The notes below the pieces were generated by a model. The model was not told the origin of the DNA. It ran no database searches and saw only the letters and a program-made list of their open reading frames with translations. The translations under genes and the position numbers were made by a program. A stretch of DNA of 64,000 nt from Cycas panzhihuaensis (Eukaryota; Cycadophyta), in the NCBI GenBank assembly GCA_023213395.1, contig CM041465.1, forward strand, positions 157,983,741 through 158,047,740. The letters run 5' to 3'. Of the stretch, positions 34,287-46,914 are shown in pieces; positions within the stretch are counted from its first letter, which is position 1; each line of letters begins with the position of its first letter.

Positions 34287-35648
34287 CCCTCCCTTACTGT
34301 TTACAATGTTAAGTCGGATACTAAGACCATCTCTAAATTTTACAAACTTTTCTCTACCAAGAGGCTTGGTAAAGATGTCTGCTGTTTGCTCCTCTGTTGG
34401 TCTGTAATGGAGGTTGATCTCACCATTCTGCACATGCTCTCTGATGAAGTGATGGTGAACCTCGATGTGTTTTGTCCGCACATGAAAAACTGGATTCTTA
34501 GCTAACTTGAGCACACTTTGATTGTCGCAATGTATCCTAGTGGGGTGACCCTGCTCAAGTCCAAGTTCCCCAAGAATCCGTCGTAACTAGATAGCCTCAC
34601 AAGGCTACCGACTGCAGACTTTGTACTACCGGTGGAGGACAAGGTAACATTGGGTTGCTTCTTGCAACTCCACGAAACAACTGTTGAACCAAGGGAAAAA
34701 CAGTATCCCGAGGTTGATCTCCTGCTATCTTGGCAACCTGTCCAATTAGAATCTGAGAACCCTTCCAGAGTGAAGTTCTCATTATGTGCATACTCAAGGC
34801 TATGCTGCAATGTGCCTTTGATGTACTTAAGTATCCGTCTGGCTGCATTTCAATGTATCTAATTGGGTTGAGACATGTATCGTGAGCAAATCCCAACTGC
34901 AAATGAAATGTCCGGTCGAGTGTTGGTGAGATAAATGAGACTCCCAATCAAGCTATTTGGTAAAGTGTGGGATCATCGGTGCGACTTCCTCATTGAGAGT
35001 AAGCTTAGATCCATTCTCCATTGGTGTAGGCGCTGGTTTGCAGTCGTGCATCCTGAACCGCTGCAAAATGTCACAAGAATATTTCGCTTGGGAGATGAAG
35101 ATTTAGCCTGGCTGTTGCCATATCTCAAAGCCTAAAAAGTAATGGAGAAGTCCAAGATCTGTCATCACGAAACTTCTCTTCAAGTCATCTTGGAGAATTG
35201 GAATCATCTTAGTGTTACTACCAGTGATCACTAAGTCATCTACATACAAGGCAACAAAAATGACATGGTTCTTTTCATGTTTTATATACAGATTAGGATC
35301 TGAAGTAGATCGATGAAACCCATGTCTCAAGAAGTAATCAACGATCTTTGAGTACCATGCTCTAGGAGCTTGTTTCAAGCCATATAACGCCTTTTTTAGG
35401 CGATATACAAAATGCTCCTTACCTTGTACTTTGTATCCGGGAGGTTGCTCCAAATACACCTTCTTCTGAAGATTGCCATTAAGAAAGGTGCTCTTCACGT
35501 CCATTTGATAAACTGGGCATTTGCATTGAGCAGCTAAGGCCAAAATGAGTCTGATGGTGTTCATATTCGCCACTGGTGCAAAAGTTTCCTCATAGTCTAT
35601 GCCTTCTTTTTGTTTAAATCCTTTTGCCACAAGGCGGGCCTTCTGCAT
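34281..35648 (-). pseudogene. E10 reverse transcriptase and RNase H
   Basis: RT is open from 35,103 to 35,648 with [55 protein letters not shown] and ALYVDDLVITGSN, so YVDD is intact. RNase H is split among frames, with GFSDSNWTGCQDSRRSTSGY at about 34,750. The last block (34,281-34,514) reads KHIEVHHHFIREHV and IFTKPLGREKF, and ends GGC then TGT TAA on the LTR edge. Confidence 0.92.
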
Positions 35649-37460
35649 TTTAAGTGAACCATCAGAATGGAATTTGGTCTTGTAGACCCATTTGCAACTG
35701 ATTGCCTACTTGTGTTTAGGCAATTCAACCAAATTCCAAGTACCATTCTTTTTTCAATAGAATGGATTTCTTCATCCATGGTAGCTTGCCAATTTTCATT
35801 TTTAGAAGCCTCCTCAAAAGTGGAAGGCTCATCAACACAAAGCACTTCAGCCATAAGTGCATAATTGGTCTGTTGCCGATATTTAGATGGACATTTTCCT
35901 TCAATGATGTGGCCGTCACAGGCTTGTGTGTACCATTTTGGTAACTTTTGAATCGAAGTTACTTGAACCTCAAGATCTTCTGGTCTAAGTGGTTGGTCAA
36001 CAGACGATGTGCTTGGTTCAAGTGGAGCAAATTCAGTTGAAGTAGACGGTCCAATAGGTGCAGATGATGTACATGGTGTAGAGGATTGAGAGGGAAGGAA
36101 GGCCTCAACAATCTTCTTGCCTTTGTCAATGGGAGGTTGCATGGATGCTGTTTGCAACTCCTTGTGATCTTCTTCAGCAAAGATGACATCTTTTGAGAGG
36201 TACATTTTCTTTCCTATGGGATCATACAACTTGTAGGCTTTGCTGTGAATGGCATATCCTACAAAGATGCATTTCAGACTATGCTTGTCTAATTTATTCC
36301 TTTGCTGATCGAGAATGTGCATATAAGCAGTGCACCCAAAAGTCCTCAAATGGCTGACAGTAGGCATTTTGCCAGACCATGCCTCCTCAAGTGTCATGTT
36401 GGTGGCTAGTAGTAGGATGCGATTGGCCACATAGGCGTTGTGTGAAATGCTTACATCCGATAGCTCGAGTGAGTCCTTGTGCATGCATCATTGCTTTGGC
36501 TTTATCGGCCAAAGTTCTGTTCATTCGTTTGAAGACTCCATTTTGTTGAGGAGTGTGAGGTATAGTCAGTTGTCTCCGAATGCCGCTATCTTTGCAGTAT
36601 TGGGTGAATTCATTTGATGTAAATTCACCTCCATTGTCTGTCTGTAATGTTTTGATTGAGTGGCCAGACTCATTTTCCACTTCAAGCTTGAATTCTTTGA
36701 ACTTGGAAAATGCTTCAGATTTATGTTTGATGAAATAGACCCAGATTTTGTGAGAAAAGTCATCAATGAAGGAGATGTAATACAAAGCTCTTCCAAAAGA
36801 TGATGTGGACATAGGTCCACACAAATCCGAATGTACCAATTGCAGAGGATGTGATGCATGCCATGCTTTGCCTTTAGGGAAAGGCAAGCGATGCTGAGTT
36901 CCCATAATGTCGGCTTCACAAAGACATTTTGTTCCATAAATCTTAGGAAGCCCATGTACCATGTTCTTGTTGATCATCTTCCTCAAATTGTCTAAGCTCA
37001 AATGGCCTAGACGTTGATGCTAAAGTTGCATCTTGGACAAGTAAGGAGTGACAATGGAATCAGAGTAAGCAGAATCAAGTGTTATATTATTTGCATCTAA
37101 TTTGTAGAGGCCTTGATCCTCATAGCCAACAGCTACTACTTGGTCTTCTTTGTCACTGATTATACATTTCTCGTTTCTGAATAATACACTCATCTGTTGC
37201 TTGTCCAACTTGCTAACAGATAGTAAGTTTTTGTCCATTGAAGGTGTTAAATAGGCATTGCCATCGGGAAATGAGGAGGAAGGATTTGATGAAGAAAGAA
37301 ATGGAGTTATTGTGCCTACTCTTGAAATTTTAACAGATTGATTGTTCCCAAAGGTCACTGATTGACCTTTGCCTTCCTTGATGTCGGTTAGGAGCTCTTC
37401 ACTTCCAGTCATGTGTTGTGAAGCTCCAAAATCAATAATCCAAGTTTCATCAACCTTGGA
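35597..37460 (-). pseudogene. E10 protease, integrase and linker
   Basis: The protease active site reads WIIDFGAS (about 37,430), with Ser of DSG replaced by Phe. Protease continues in 37,020-37,412. Integrase core (36,387-37,001) has HSDLCGP, QTDNGGEF and NGVFKRMNRTL. The catalytic Glu of the usual ERMNRT run is Lys, so integrase would be inactive. A frameshift near 36,430 leads to the C-terminal domain and linker (35,597-36,484), which run into RT. Confidence 0.92.
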
Positions 37461-38474
37461 TGTCTGATATGCACAAAACAGTTTGTCTTTATCTGCAAAC
37501 TGATTAGAGTGGCGTTGATTGCCACCTCTGAAACCCCCCCTTCCTCTTTGACCTCCTCGATAGGCACCTCGATTTGGTCGAGGGAGTTGTTGCTGCTGAA
37601 ACCTTTGTTGGTACTGCTGACGTGGCTACTGTTGTCGCTGATTCGGATGACGTGGCTGCTGTTGCTGCTGGCGTAGATCTGCTTGCTTTTTCCGACAATC
37701 AGGTGCTATGTGGCCAGGTTTGCCACAATAATGACATACAACATTGGTCCTTGAAGACCCAATGTTCATGTTTCCAAACTGCTTTGAGAGTGCAGGTTTG
37801 GGTTGCTGTTTGGCCTTTGAGTTGGCCGTGAATGCACCTGATGTAGATGGTTCCTCCTCATTATCTTTAGTGTAGATTTGTTCTTCTTGAAGTAGCAGAC
37901 TTTCAAATTCATTGAATGTCATAGTTTTGAGAGAACCATCTCTTGTAGTAGACGAAATGAAGCCATTGTAGTCCTTGGGCAAAGCTTTGGTGATGGATGT
38001 GATCAATTCATCTCTTGTAGCTGGACTACCTAGTGTATTCAGTTCATTACATACCTCCTTGATGGAGGAAAGAAAAGCCGACATGGGCTTGACAAACTTA
38101 ACATAATACAATTTTGCTTTAACCATTAAAATGCGAGCTTCATCTCGCTTTTCATACAATAAGGACAAAATGTCCCAAGCTTCCTTAGAGGTTTTAGCAC
38201 AAGCAATATTTTGATCTATATGCACATCAACAATCATGTGAAGGAATGCCAAAGCGATTTCATCTTTGGCTTCCCAAGCAGCAAGTAAAGCATCATCAAG
38301 TTGCACAGTAACATTGCCATTGATAACAGGTGCTAGTCGAGGTAATCTCCCAGAAACATAACTCCAAAATTCGTTCATGATCAGCAAATTTTGAGTGAGC
38401 CTCTTCCATTCTTGATAATTATCTTGTCCTATTAATCGAATGGTGCATGCATTTAGCATGTTTATAGCAACCAT
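37461..38474 (-). pseudogene. E10 gag
   Basis: Starts at ATG 38,474 (MVAINMLNACTIRLIGQ) and is open for 282 codons to 37,626. It carries the capsid domain, an intact CCHC knuckle (CHYCGKPGHIAPDC, about 37,730) and a glutamine-rich tail (LRQQQQQPRHPNQRQQ). A stop then ends the frame before the RG-rich tail and protease. This is the longest uninterrupted gag of the E3/E7/E10 family here. Confidence 0.93.
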
Positions 38475-40973
38475 GTTTCAGTTATAAAAGCTTGAAACTA
38501 GCAGATAACCTGGAAACTCAAAGCTTTCGTCGCTTAAGTTCCACCTTCTAACGAAACCAATCCACGATCTTACTAGAAGATCCAACAACTGAATGGAATG
38601 ATGAGGGGTGGAGGACTAGGCTATGGAGTTAGTCCAACTCTGATCTTATAGAGGAGATCCAACAGTTGGCTAAGTTAAATCTAGGACAAGGCAGGTAGGG
38701 TTGATCTGCATGGATGTACCATGCTTTCCCTGGGATTCATAGCCCCAATAACACCCTTTTCGAACTTTCTTTCCCTCAAGCAACCTTAATTGTCGTGCAC
38801 TGACCGTACAGTCGGTTGGTCCCCTAGGGAATGCACCAAGCTTAAGGTTATTTCAGAGGCAAGGTTTGAACCTTTTTCGGGCCTCTCCAACAAGATTTTA
38901 AGTCACTTTTTAGCAGTTTTTAAAGTGAACTTAGATTTCTTTTACTTGGAAGATGTACTTATGAGAATGCTTTGATTTTAGCTTTACAATGAAAGTGGCT
39001 TCAAGAGGAAGCAATGTAAGTACACGAATATGAAAACTAGAAGTGTTTTTACAATGAGCACTTTAATGAAGTGTAGTGCTTGTGTTGATCCAAGTAAGAA
39101 ACCAGATGCTTGATTACAATAAGTTTTGCAAAGAAGTACTTTTTGAAAAAAGCTTAAGTATTGAATGAAGTAAGGCAAAACTTGTGATGAAGATACAAGT
39201 GGGTTCCTTTAATCTTGAAAAGTGAAGGTAAGAGAACCACTTGCATGAAAATGGACATCAAGCACTAAGTGTTGGGACTTTAAATTAGTCCCAACGATCA
39301 AAAGAGAAGTGATTTTTATTAAGTACAAAGTGTTTTTGAGCCCTCTTTATGACTAAGGGCATTAGGTCACCATGCAAGGTGCTTTAAAAGTGTTTAAAAA
39401 ATAGTGATAAATATCACTTTTTCAATATGAAAACACTTAAAATCACTTTACTTAAAGTCAATTAACACTTATGCAACATTAATTAAGTGTTAGAAAAACT
39501 TTAAGAGCCAAAAAACATAGGCTGAAATTTGAATTTTTTTGCAACTTGAACACTAAGGACACCACGTAGGGAGCCTTTTAAAACACTTAAACAGGAGTAT
39601 TTTTGAGTCTTCAAATAAGTGAGTTCAAGTTAGTATTGGTGATTTAATGAAATCACTCAAAACTTAGTAGATTTTTAGCCTCAAAAATACAAAAAAAGAT
39701 GATTTTTCTCTTAATAAATTTAGACTAAGGTCACTATGCAAAGTGCCTTGATTATGAAATTGACTTAATAAAGAGAAGAAAATCACTCTTAATGTAGAAA
39801 AAATGCTTAAAAAATCTTTGATCTGGCTGTTTTTCACTAAAGTGAAATCAGTACTGAAATATCATTAAAAGAACCTTTGAAACTTGCTTTAAAAAAAGGA
39901 TTTTAATGACTTTAAAAGTAACTTTAGAATAAGTTAAGTTATTAAAATGGGAATATTCAAGGAATATTCCACTTTTTATAACTTAAAGTTCAAAGACTAA
40001 GGTTTTTCAAATGATATTTTTGAAAAAACAAAAAACAAAAATCGAAATGAGAAATTTTGAACGACGGTGGAAAAACGGGCGGCGGCCATGGAGGTTCAGA
40101 CGGTGAGATCTCCGCGAATACTGAGCGGATTGAGCCGAAACTTTCGGAGCAGGGGCGCAGTAGCCTGATAGCAAGTCCTCTCAATGTTCAGAGCCAAAGA
40201 CTGCTTATTGAGAGAGAACTGAGTTTCTAAAGTTTATGGAGGGCTCCCCTGTCACTGTGAAGAAACTGGCAGCCGTACGGCTGTGTAGGGTTCAAAACCC
40301 TGCAACAAATCACTGAACTTCTTCTTTGAACTGTCCTCCAGCTGTTTGCAGTGTCAGATTTTGGACAGCCAGCTTAGTATGAGTAAAAACGAGTGAACAA
40401 ACTCAGTTTTTGATGAAAAAATTCACTGAAAATAGTGAAAAATGCCTCTGCACTGCTAAGTATCTTCACAGATCAATTTCAGATTATAGATTATAACTTG
40501 AGAGCTGATTTTCAGTAAAAAACACACTAAATACAGACAACACTAAGGGTTTTGAGTTCCTTAGTAGGGTTTGAGGGCTAAAAATGGCCCAAAAACAGTT
40601 CACTGCCTGAAAAAAGATTAATAACTTGTAACAGACTTCGTTAAAGAGTTCCAGTGAGCTGCATAATATGCTAGCACTTGAACTATGAGAAGAAACAGCT
40701 TAGAAAATTTGATTTTTAATGAAAAAACCATGAAAAACGTGAGCACTTTGCTAAAAAACCTTGTAAGAAATCTGAAAAAAAAAAAAAAATTCAGATTTGA
40801 GTAAAGCTCCTCCTTCTAAAATACTCCAGCAAAGTCTTGAACTTGCAAGAAAAATTTTCAAATAAACCTTGGATCGCCTTCGGAGTGCGAAGGTCGTCAC
40901 CAAGGGTTTGTAGGCTTTCTTCAAATCTCCTTGAGCAGCTGCAAACCAGAACAGAGGGAGCTAATCTCCTCTT
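38475..40973 (-). other. E10 leader
   Basis: About 2.5 kb without a convincing gene. Positions 38,560-38,830 match the E3 leader block 10,075-10,330 in reverse complement. The motif TTTTTCGGGCCTCTCC lies near 38,873. Positions 38,900-40,020 are A+T-rich. A short GC-richer patch with GGCGGCGGCC spans about 40,060-40,290. A CTTCGGAGTGCGAAGG hairpin lies at 40,878-40,893. Confidence 0.72.
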
Positions 40974-40985
40974 GCTCTGATACCA
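40974..40985 (-). promoter_or_regulatory. E10 primer-binding site
   Basis: TGGTATCAGAGC on the minus strand, two bases inside the 5' LTR at 40,988. Confidence 0.94.
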
Positions 40986-40987
40986 AA

Positions 40988-41541
40988 TGTGAAAAGAGGT
41001 TAAATGGCCTCACAGTCCCAAGATCTAGAAACTAGGATCACTCTAGTTCTAGAAGCACAAGTACTAACAAGTATAATATTCTCAAGGTAAAGAGAAAGCA
41101 TAAGAGACAAAGCATAAATGAAGGAGCAAGAGAAAATGATACCCAATATGTGGAGTTGGAATTGGTCCAACCTCCAAAGAATAACCAGTTTGATTAGCAA
41201 ACTGACAGCATAACAATACAGCTCCAACTCTCTTATGAGACAATGAGAAGAGGTCTCATTATATAGAGTGAGATGAGAGACCTAAGGCCTTGGATGTTTG
41301 ACAAGTGTCAAACATCCAAGATACATGCCTTGCATGTAGGACATGTGTCCTTTTGGGCTCTCATGTGAGCAAAAATGCATGAGGGTCCATTTGACCCTTT
41401 AGTGACAACGTTGTGTCACTAGAAAGAATGTGGGTGTGCACTTTATCACTTAAGTGATAAGTCATCCCTAAAGTACAAAAGTACACATATTATATAAAAA
41501 TTAAAGTACAATATCTTAACATGTAAACATAAGGTTTAACA
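40988..41541 (-). repeat. E10 5' LTR
   Basis: 554 bp with the same ends as the 3' LTR; AAGCC follows as the target duplication. Confidence 0.95.
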
Positions 41542-42520
41542 AAGCCCAGGTGGAGTTAGAAAGTGAGTGTAGGATCAAAATTCTCCGGTCAAATGGAGGG
41601 GGGGAATATATTTCAAATGATTTCTATCATTTCTATAAGTTGCGCGGGATTCAAAGGTCACTACCACTTATACTCCTCAGTCAAATGGAATAGTTGAGCG
41701 AGTGAACCAAACAATTATGGCAATGGATTGATGCATGATAAATGAAAAAACCATGTCTAAAGCTTATTGGGATGAGGTAATTAATACAACCACATATCTT
41801 ATAAGCAGAAATCCTACTCAAGTCCTTGATAAGATCAACCCTGAAGAAGCCTAGACAGGAAGAAAACTAAATGTGAGTCATCTCAAAATCTTTGGTAGTA
41901 AAGCTTATGTTCACATTCTTGACAAAAAAAGAACAAAGCTAGATGATAAGAGTATAGAATGCATGATGATTGGATACAATAATAAATCTAAAGGATATTG
42001 ATGCATAGGCCCTAAAACAAACAGAGTCTATGTTAGTAGAGATGTAACGTTTGGTGAAAGTGAAAGCAAGAGTGATCAAGATCCACTTACAAAAGGAAAT
42101 ATTGCTCAAACATAGATTGAAGAAAATATAGGTAAAGAAACAATCACTCTAGAAGAAGAGACCTCTGAGGTAACTGCTTTGGAAAGACATACCTTTGAAG
42201 GTGAGCTTCAAGAAGAAAATGAGTAGGATTCCTTCGAGGGAGAGTTTCAAGGAAATGAGCAAGATGCTTTTGAAGAAGAGTTTCAAGAGGTACATAGTCC
42301 ACAAGAAGAAAGGACCGCCAGTAGTCAAACCAAAAAATTACCAAATTGGTATATGAAGACTTTTGAGGAATCAAAAGGTGATGTCTTTGAACATAGAACA
42401 AGGTCTTAGAAACATCAAATTTTGATATGTTCTGTTGAATCAAATAATTATACAAAAACATGTAGTCATCCAAAATGGCAAAAAACCATGGATACAAAAG
42501 TCAATGCCATAAACAAAAAT
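41542..42520 (+). pseudogene. E9 integrase C-terminal half and linker
   Basis: Resumes after E10 with the duplicated target AAGCC. RIKILRSNGGGEYISNDFYH (about 41,572) has the second catalytic Asp replaced by Asn. The TPQxNGV and ER block is frameshifted (about 41,670-41,720). The C-terminal motif TKLDDKSIECMMIGYNN is at about 41,935. The acidic linker (42,060-42,340, rich in Glu) leads to LPNWYMKTFEESKGD. Stops are frequent. Confidence 0.85.
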
Positions 42521-43967
42521 AGGACTTGAGAATTAGTCATTGCACCTAAAGATAAACCTATTGTTGAATGCAAATGGGTATACAAAATAAAAGAAAAGTC
42601 TCATGGTACCATTGGAAAATACAAGGACAGGCTTGTAGCAAAAGGATACACTCAAATCATGGGAATTGATTATGAAGAGACCTTTTCTCCAGTTGTAAAA
42701 ATGATAACTGTTAGAACAGTTATCCCTATGGCAGCGCAATTTGGGTGGAACATCATACAACTTGATGTTAAAAGTGTCTTCCTAAATGGAGAATTGAATG
42801 AAGTATATATGGAGCAACCTTCTAGATACACAAGTAAAGGTAAAGAACATCCTGTATGTAAGCTCAAAAAAACCCTGTACGAACTAAAACAAGCACCCAG
42901 AGCTTGGTATGCAAAATCGGATCAACATCTCAAATAAAAAGACTTTGTTAGGTGTGAATCCAATCCTAATCTTTATGTCAAAACAAATAAAAGGGGTTTA
43001 ATCACAATCATAGTAGTATATGTGGATGGTATGATAGTTATAGGGAATGATGATGACAAAATTCATCAAGTGAAATCCTAAATGGAAAATGTTTTGAGAT
43101 GATAGACATGGGATTACTTCATTACTATCTTGGTATTGAAGTGGATCAAAGAGAAAATTCCATATTTATGTCACTAGCAAAATATGCAAAAAATCTCCTT
43201 AAAAAGTTTAAAATGGAGGATTGCAATGATTACGTAACTCCAATGGAAGTAGGATGTACATTGATAGCAGATGAGGATGGACAAAAAGTTGATGAAACTT
43301 TATACAGGTAAGTGGTTGGTAGCCTCATTTATCTAATAATCACCAGGGCAGACATTTCATACTCAGTTGGAATAATTTCTTGGTACATGCAAACACCTAG
43401 AGTTTATCATTGGAATGTTGCCAAGAGGATATTGAGGTATATCAAAGGGACCTCAACACTGAGACTAAGCTATACAAAAGCATCAAACTTTGAGCTAACA
43501 TGATAGAATGACTCAGATTGGGTTAGTGATTGACAAGAAAAGAAATCCACATTAGGGTATTGCTTTACCCTTGAATTAGTTGTAACATAATGAAGCAGCA
43601 AAAGACAACCCACTATCTTCAACCGAAGTAGATTACAAAGCAACTATAAGTGCCACATGTGAAACAATGTGGATAAGACAATTGCTCAAAGACTTAAAAC
43701 AGGAACAGGTCCAAGCTACCTCTTATCTTCTGTGATATTCAAATGTTATAAAGTTGACTAAGAATCATGTGTTTCATGCTAGAACGAAACATATTGAAGT
43801 ACATCATTTTATTAGAGAAAAAGTACAAGCAAAGGATATAAACTTGTAATAATGTGTTAGTGAAGAACAACTTGTAGACATTTACAAAATCCTTGTCAAA
43901 TGACAAATTCTAATACTTTAGAGAGAAGCTTTGAGTTAAAAATAAAAGATAAAACATTAAGGGAGGG
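42521..43967 (+). pseudogene. E9 reverse transcriptase and RNase H
   Basis: RT is readable as CKWVYKIKEKSHGTIGKYKD (42,568), then [20 protein letters not shown], then LDVKSVFLNGELNEVYMEQ, then [18 protein letters not shown] (42,880). The YVDD motif has become YVDG (about 43,017), losing a catalytic Asp. After stops, RNase H gives MGLLHYYLGIEVDQRENSIF (43,105), MVGSLIYLIITRADISYSVG (43,312) and a broken STEADYKATISATCE block near 43,620. The tail before the polypurine tract is degraded. Confidence 0.88.
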
Positions 43968-44185
43968 TGTTAAAGTATTATGTTTTATCTTATAGCATCC
44001 TTTTAACTTAGACTTTTTCTAAAGTTAAATTGAGGGGTATGTGTCTCAACTCCTCTTTAATTCTATCTTGACACTTGGACTACATGCATAGGCTCCTACT
44101 TATGTACAATCTATGTATCTATATGAGGGTATTTCTCTCCCTTATTAATATAAAAAAGAATCTTCTTCTGTTCATATTGTTTTGA
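43968..44185 (+). repeat. E9 3' LTR
   Basis: Starts TGTTAAAGTATTATG directly after AAGGGAGGG. It is about 218 bp and diverged from the 5' copy, and its last bases are altered (GTTTTGA instead of GTTTTAACA). Confidence 0.88.
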
Positions 44186-44364
44186 AGTTAGAACCTTACC
44201 AACAGGGATCACTAAAAGGGACAAAATAAGATAAGGATAGTCCAGGATATTCCAAGCCATGTTAAATAGGTGCCAAATAGGAGAAGTGGCCTATGCCTTG
44301 GAATTACTAAAGAAACCACAGATGCACTATTGCATATCTATCCCTCTTAGTGTACTCAAGGTAC
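44186..44364 (+). pseudogene. Ty3/gypsy element G, integrase fragment 2
   Basis: The gypsy reading resumes with KLEPYQQGSLKG, the usual run after the WVYL segment. After frame changes it gives GEVAYALELLKKPQMHYC (about 44,284), matching the gypsy motif VGxVAYxLxLP...IH. Stops separate the blocks. It ends near 44,364, where a probable LTR begins, and the C-terminal part lies at 55,441. Confidence 0.75.
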
Positions 44365-45290
44365 TTTTAAAATCAAGGAGATATTAATTGTTTTGTAATT
44401 TTGATCTTAAATAAAGGAGATCTAATTGTGAAATATGGATCATAGAATAAAGTTTTTCATTGACTTTGCAATGCTCATTTTATCAATTGAAGTACAAAGT
44501 ATAACCATTGCACAGATTATTGTCAATCACCATCTGTAGGCCCTAAAAACTGCTATCTCAACTTCCAACAACCATGACAGATGATATAGGTATCTAATTG
44601 ACTTCAATCTTTTTTGATCAAGTGGACTTTGAAGTCTACTTTTCATTAGAGAAGGTTTCATTTAGATTGGATATTGAGAGAAAAAGTTATCAACATTTTT
44701 GTAAGAGGTATTGTTATTATTTCCAAACTCTCAAATTTTTGCTCAAGCTCAAGAGGTAGTCATAAAGGATATAAGCTGTTAAGAATTTAACATGGAGGAT
44801 ACTTATCAACAACAAGATCAATAATATCAACAGAGATCAACACAATATAATCAGAATGTATTACCATAGCAAAAGCACCAAAGACTCAATATGAGCCTTG
44901 ATGATGTGATCTACTTACATACTACCTCAACCACCTTTATATACCAAAGAGGTGGGAGACTATACATCCCAAGTAGTGCATGTGGGACAAATACCTTTGC
45001 CCTGACTAATAGCATTACACCACTAACTTGACCAATAAACTTATATCCTTTTACATAGTATTATAATGACCTTTTGACCCTAAGACTTAGGACCATTACT
45101 TATTATCCTAGGACGCACATACATTAAACATTATTTCTAACATAAGCCCAGATTCATTGGAAGTGTATTTGAGTCCTCTTTCCATAAAAAATGTTTCATT
45201 CAATCTGTATTGTTAGAATAAAAATTATTTTCATTTTGGTGATGGATATTAATTTTGCTTTAACGTTTTTATAATTTGTAGAAATTTTTT
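44365..45290 (+). repeat. Probable left LTR of old element H, holding S3
   Basis: Positions 44,383-44,475 resemble 54,779-54,870 over about 90 bp (TATTAATT..TTTGNAATTTTG, then ATGGATCAT). Weaker similarity continues near 45,190-45,240. Because both copies lie between two halves of the gypsy gene G, they are best explained as the LTRs of an element inserted in G. Ends and target duplication are not clear. Confidence 0.4.
44777..45142 (-). mobile_element. Solo LTR S3 of the E11 family, TAAGC target duplication
   Basis: 366 bp from TGTTAAGAATTTAACATGG to TTTCTAACA, with TAAGC at 44,772-44,776 and 45,143-45,147. It is similar end to end to the E11 LTRs, with more divergence and small deletions. 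Confidence 0.93.
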
Positions 45291-45299
45291 CAATTTTAG

Positions 45300-46342
45300 C
45301 AAAAATTTTCTTTTGAGCAGCAAGAAGGATAGGTACAAGAGCAAAATATCAAAGAGGAAGAGTCCAATTGTAATAGAAAGAGGAATTAGAGGAAAAAGAA
45401 AAACAACACAAAGTAGTATTTGTTGTCATAGAGAAATAGGAATTAGAGGAGCATGATGATATCTAAGATTAGGATATGGAGGAAAGGTTTGACAAAGATG
45501 AAAAAGATAGGAAAGAACAAATGAAACAAGATAAATGGGAGAGTAATGAACTAATATCTCTTAGTAACGATGAGAATAGGAATGATAGAAAAGCAAACAA
45601 CACATCGGATTTATAAGAAGGGCATATACAAGAGCAAAACATCAAAGAGGAAGAGTCCAGTTGTAAGTAATTTGAAGAACAATTAGTCAACATGCATGAA
45701 TCAAGCGGGGAAAAATTTGTTTGTAAGCAATTTGAAGAAGAACTAATCGATATGCATGAACCAAGTAAGGTAGAATCCATTTTTAAGCAACATGATGATG
45801 AATTGGGTACAAAATTTGAGCACCACATCAACTCAAATAAGGTTGTTATTATGGTTTCAGATCCTATAATGTAAGGATCCACCAATAGCACACTGGATTT
45901 TATAATAAGAACACATACAAGAGCAAAACATCAAAGAGAAAGTGTCCACTTATAAACAATTTAAAGCAGAACTCGTTGACATGCATGAAGCAAGATAGGA
46001 ATAATCAATTTATAAGTAATCTAAAGAAGAACAAAGTGAGGTAGAATCTATTTCATAGCAATTTAAAGATGAATTAGCCACCATATTCTATCAACACACC
46101 AATTCAAATGTGGTAATTGTTATGATTTAGGATCTTGTTATGCATCCTTCCATTTTATTTTGTAGTTTTATAGTCCCTTGTGAATTTCCACATAATTCTA
46201 GAGAATCCCACATTCCCCACATACCAAGAGTCCATAGCTGATACAAAGCCTAAATTCTTCATTCTAGCCTCTTCATAGGTAAAGCCACAATCTCTCTTGA
46301 GATTACCTACTCTTCTTCTACCTCACACCACGACTTGTCCAT
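45300..46342 (+). other. Degenerate acidic repeat region, unknown
   Basis: A recurring segment encodes, in broken frames, units like CKQFEEELIDMHEPSKVES (about 45,725) at roughly 57-60-bp spacing. A second, longer repetition begins ACAAGAGCAAAACATCAAAG at 45,629 and 45,912, with a related start near 45,334. Only one short frame (45,692-45,874) is open. It may be a decayed coding minisatellite inside element H. I do not recognise a family. Confidence 0.4.
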
Positions 46343-46347
46343 TGGGA

Positions 46348-46728
46348 TGTTGAGATTTTAACATGGAGAACACTCATCAACAACAAGATCAATAACATCA
46401 ACAGAGATTGACACAATATAATCAGAATGTATTACCATACCAAAAGCACCAAAGACTCAATATGAGCCTTGATGATGTGATGTCCTTACATACTACCTCA
46501 ACCACCTTTATATACAAAAGAGGTGGGAGACTATACATCCAAAGTAATGCATGTGGGACAAATACCTTTGTCCTCACCAATAACATTACACCACAAACTT
46601 TGACCAATAAGCTTCTATCATTTTACATAGTATTATAATGACCCTTTGACCCTAAGACTTAGGACTATGACTAATAATCCAAGGACCCACTTTTACTTAA
46701 CCACACACATTAAACATTATTTCTAACA
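46348..46728 (-). repeat. E11 3' LTR
   Basis: Plus-strand ends TGTTGAGATTTTAACATGG and TTTCTAACA. A TTTATATACAAAAG segment near 46,507 and a TTTAACATGG edge are shared with S3. Confidence 0.94.
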
Positions 46729-46914
46729 CCTCCCCTTAATGTTTAATGTTTGAACTAAGGACAGTTTGACATACATTGACATTTGACATGAATTTGAGAC
46801 ATTAAAGACAACATGAGTATCAACAGACTCTAATACACTTTGTCTTCTTTGAATCTCCATCGCCTTGATCTTGGAAAGGTCTTGAACACCGTGTCTTGGG
46901 CATGGTCTTGGTCT

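Larger units (their letters stand above)
33731..41541 (-). mobile_element. Ty1/copia element E10, full length, AAGCC target duplication
   Basis: A complete 7811-bp minus-strand element in the E9 integrase, flanked by AAGCC at 33,726-33,730 and 41,542-41,546. LTRs of 556 and 554 bp differ by roughly 2-4%. The primer-binding site is 40,974-40,985 and the leader is about 2.5 kb. It belongs to the same family as E3 and E7, and its leader is closest to that of E3. Confidence 0.97.
31099..44185 (+). mobile_element. Ty1/copia element E9, interrupted by E10
   Basis: A plus-strand short-LTR copia element with about 5.27 kb of its own sequence, inserted in the gypsy integrase G. LTRs are 31,099-31,315 and 43,968-44,185. 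The 3' copy ends GTTTTGA where the 5' copy ends GTTTTAACA, and no clean target duplication is visible. The primer-binding site is 31,316-31,327 (TGGTATCAAAGC). The polypurine tract AAGGGAGGG precedes the 3' LTR. E10 lies in the integrase. The coding region is heavily broken. Confidence 0.93.
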
